Assembly (NCBI GenBank): GCA_037447655.1
Contig: JBBHKE010000716.1
Span: 229,328 to 293,327 of the forward strand
Length of the DNA stretch: 64,000 nucleotides
Reading direction: 5' to 3'
Source of the DNA: Zygnema cylindricum
Lineage: Eukaryota > Streptophyta > Zygnematophyceae > Zygnematales > Zygnemataceae
Positions 62,343 to 64,000 of this stretch are shown piece by piece. The notes under the pieces are model-generated. The model saw only the letters and a program-made list of their open reading frames with translations. It made no database searches and was not told where the DNA came from. Position 1 is the first letter of the stretch. The number at the start of each line of letters is the position of its first letter. The position numbers and the translations under genes were made by a program.

Positions 62343-64000
62343 GTGGTGTTGCAACCCTCCATGTATTCTGACGATGTCAGACATGCCAAGGTGCGCAAAA
62401 CATCGTCCTGCGATGTCCATCATTCGCCTCTGAAGGTTATGGAAGGAGAGTCGCATATGACAGAGCAGGATCCTGAGAATAGGCTAAACTTGCAGTCTCC
62501 ATCATCCTTTCAGTTGTTTGTGAGTACTTACGAGAATGGACAGTCCATCAAAGTGCGAGCTCTTCCACAAGACACAGTGGAGTCGCTGTTAGAGAAATCT
62601 AGCTGTAAATTGTACCCATATTCTCGAACAGTGGAAGATTTTCTTGTGTATGAAGACAAACAGCTCCAGGTGAGATGTTTGGAGTACAATTTCAATTTTA
62701 ATGTCAATTTCAATTTGAATGTCGAGTGTGTTTGTTTGTACACCCGGTGATGGAAATGCTTCTCTAGTATGTTGTCACTGAAGTTGAACAGCTGCCTGGA
62801 CTTAGTTAGAATAAGAATAAGAATATGGCTGCGTTGATCTTTCACCACAGGTGTTTAAGATAAACTATGGCATACATCATAAGTTTTCTTTGCCAAATTC
62901 GGAGTTTGTAGGTTGGGCGACAAGTTCTTGGCGCATGAACTTGAATTTTGATAAGATTACATCATTTGAATTTCTTTCTTCTTACTGACCAAAGCATGAT
63001 TGGAGGAAAGCCCTTCCGCTTTTTTTTTATTTACATTTGGTGCTTCACCTGGCATTTTCCAGTTCAACAAGACTTTAGAGCAATGCGGCGTCCCCAATGA
63101 TGCCACACTACATCTTGTAACAAGATTCAGACCATCTCCAGTGTGTCGTGGAACGGAAGGTTTGGTGGAGCATGGAATTGTCTTACCTGCGTTCAATCTG
63201 CTTTTTAAGCGGCAGGTTAGAAGACTGCAAAACTCCTCTGTGGATTGCAGACAAAAAAGTCATCATGCATCTACCTGCAGAGCTGAAGACTGCTCCACTG
63301 AGGTAATTATTTCAGGAAGCTGTTGGTCATAATTGGGTCCTTATGACATTCGCATTGGGGAAGTCACTGTGCGAAGCCAACATTGCTGATTTGAGCTACC
63401 TTTTCCACTTGCTAATTAGATGCTGATGTTCTGTTTGGGTGATTTTTATGAGTACTGTTTTCTGAGCATTAATTGGGGCACTAGCTAAGGAGCGACTTGA
63501 CTAAGTAACGAACCCCTGAAGCCCAGCTCGCCATCAATAGTCTCATTCTGTTAAACATTGTTGTGTGTGCATGAACAAATAATTTAAATGTGAAAACCAA
63601 AAATTACTTCACTGCGAAACAAATTAGCATGCCATTGTTCAGATTGCCAAGACCATTTATCTCCATTACGCTATCTTTTTAAACCTTTTTGTCATGTTCA
63701 TCCACAATAAGTTCGTCATCCCGGCAAAAAAAATGGTCAATGTCAGAAAAGTAAGACACTTCTTGAATTTAGGCAAGGACTGTAAGAAGCTGGCATTGAC
63801 ATTTATGGCGTTAAACATAGCTCATGCATATGTATAAAACTCATCTTTTGTTTCGTCGCAGCTTTCGGATGTTAACTCCTCCCAAGCTTTACTGGCTCAA
63901 ATAAAAAGATCGACAGCCAAGTTCATTCTAATGCAGCCCAAGGGAGCAGCTGCGGCGAGACATTTAGAAATTTTCAGAAGCAATGCTGCTTGCAGAGCTT
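62343..64000 (+). CDS. Ubiquitin-like-domain protein, 5' part (UPL5-like?)
   Basis: Spliced plus-strand gene running off the window. Exon 1 (ATG 62,343, or M-E-G-E-S-H-M at about 62,440) ends at CTCCAG|GTGAGA (62,669/62,670). It encodes F-Q-L-F-V-S-T-Y-E-N-G-Q-S-I-K-V, then V-E-S-L-L-E-K and Y-E-D-K-Q-L-Q. Exon 2 begins after TTTTCCAG at 63,063 with T-L-E-Q-C-G-V-P-N-D-A-T-L-H-L-V and ends at ACTGAG|GTAATT (63,300). Exon 3 begins after TCGTCGCAG at 63,862 and stays open to the edge. All junctions are phase 0. The two halves make a ubiquitin fold with the typical D-A-T-L-H-L-V end. K-Q-L-Q...L...C-G-x-x-N-D-A resembles the Ubl domain of plant HECT ligase UPL5, but no HECT domain is in view. 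Other Ubl proteins are possible. Confidence 0.65.
62670..63062 (+). other. Intron 1 of the Ubl-domain gene
   Basis: GTGAGATG donor, TTTTCCAG acceptor, T-rich 3' part. Splicing joins K-Q-L-Q to F-N-K-T-L-E-Q-C-G inside the ubiquitin fold. Confidence 0.65.
63301..63861 (+). other. Intron 2 of the Ubl-domain gene
   Basis: GTAATTAT donor and TTTCGTCGCAG acceptor, T-rich. Reading frame is kept (Glu codon GAG, then CTT-TCG-GAT). An alternative donor at 63,216 (GCAG|GTTAGA) is possible. Confidence 0.55.

Noticed and set aside
62245-62433. Alternative first exon in another frame
   Set aside because: Its frame does not lead into the ubiquitin-like domain, whereas the frame from 62,343 does.
22539-62700. 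Canonical tRNA genes in the LTRs
   Set aside because: D-arm, central stem and T-arm are tRNA-like, but the acceptor stem does not pair in the copies I checked and no clear anticodon loop of 7 bases is present. I report tRNA-like modules, not tRNA genes.

Overview
The window looks like repeat-dominated intergenic DNA from a land-plant nuclear genome. It is AT-rich and carries several lineages of Ty1/copia LTR retrotransposon, a decayed DDE-type DNA transposon with introns, and one likely host gene, a spliced ubiquitin-like-domain gene entering at the right edge. I cannot name the species. There are no rRNA genes, canonical tRNA genes or CRISPR arrays, and no bacterial features.

Layout. 1-3.3 kb: AT-rich DNA with a degenerate 33-bp repeat. 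3.3-9.0 kb: two old minus-strand copia relics (A and B) around one LTR. 9.0-10.7 kb: a minus-strand gag start plus LTR of a second copia group ('half-tRNA copia', family I), a stray plus-strand gag piece and a tRNA-derived SINE-like segment. 10.9-12.8 kb: an unrecognised minus-strand reading frame broken only by stops. 16.3-19.5 kb: a DDE transposon flanked by GCGACGA/TCGTCGC palindromic arrays. 19,597-26,066: a complete plus-strand family I copia with target duplication CAATG. 27.7-31.9 kb: a 3'-truncated minus-strand family I copia. 32.3-33.3 kb: another GCGACGA array with coding relics. 33.3-41.5 kb: mostly featureless DNA with an inverted repeat, microsatellites and a diverged solo LTR. 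41.7-45.9 kb: a truncated plus-strand copia (family III). 45,889-58,242: a minus-strand family II copia whose 3' LTR was split by a complete minus-strand family I copia (46,728-52,725, target duplication CATGG). 58.2-59.7 kb: a second copy of the DDE transposon region. 59.8-60.5 kb: a polypyrimidine tandem array. 60.8-61.9 kb: a 118-bp duplication, a hairpin and a palindrome. From about 62.3 kb: the Ubl-domain gene.

The most unusual material is the half-tRNA copia group. (1) Its primer-binding site matches the anticodon arm, not the 3' end, of initiator tRNA-Met, as in Drosophila copia and yeast Ty5. (2) That site also encodes the start of Gag (M-G-P-P), and in family I an in-frame ATG lies further upstream inside the LTR. 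(3) LTRs of at least three otherwise diverged families all carry, antisense to the element, a tRNA-like module: a D-arm/A-box-like segment, in most copies a central hairpin, a T-arm with a near-consensus B box, and a T run placed like a Pol III terminator. Finding the same layout in about eleven LTR copies makes it the best candidate here for an undescribed system. All retroelement coding regions seen are broken.
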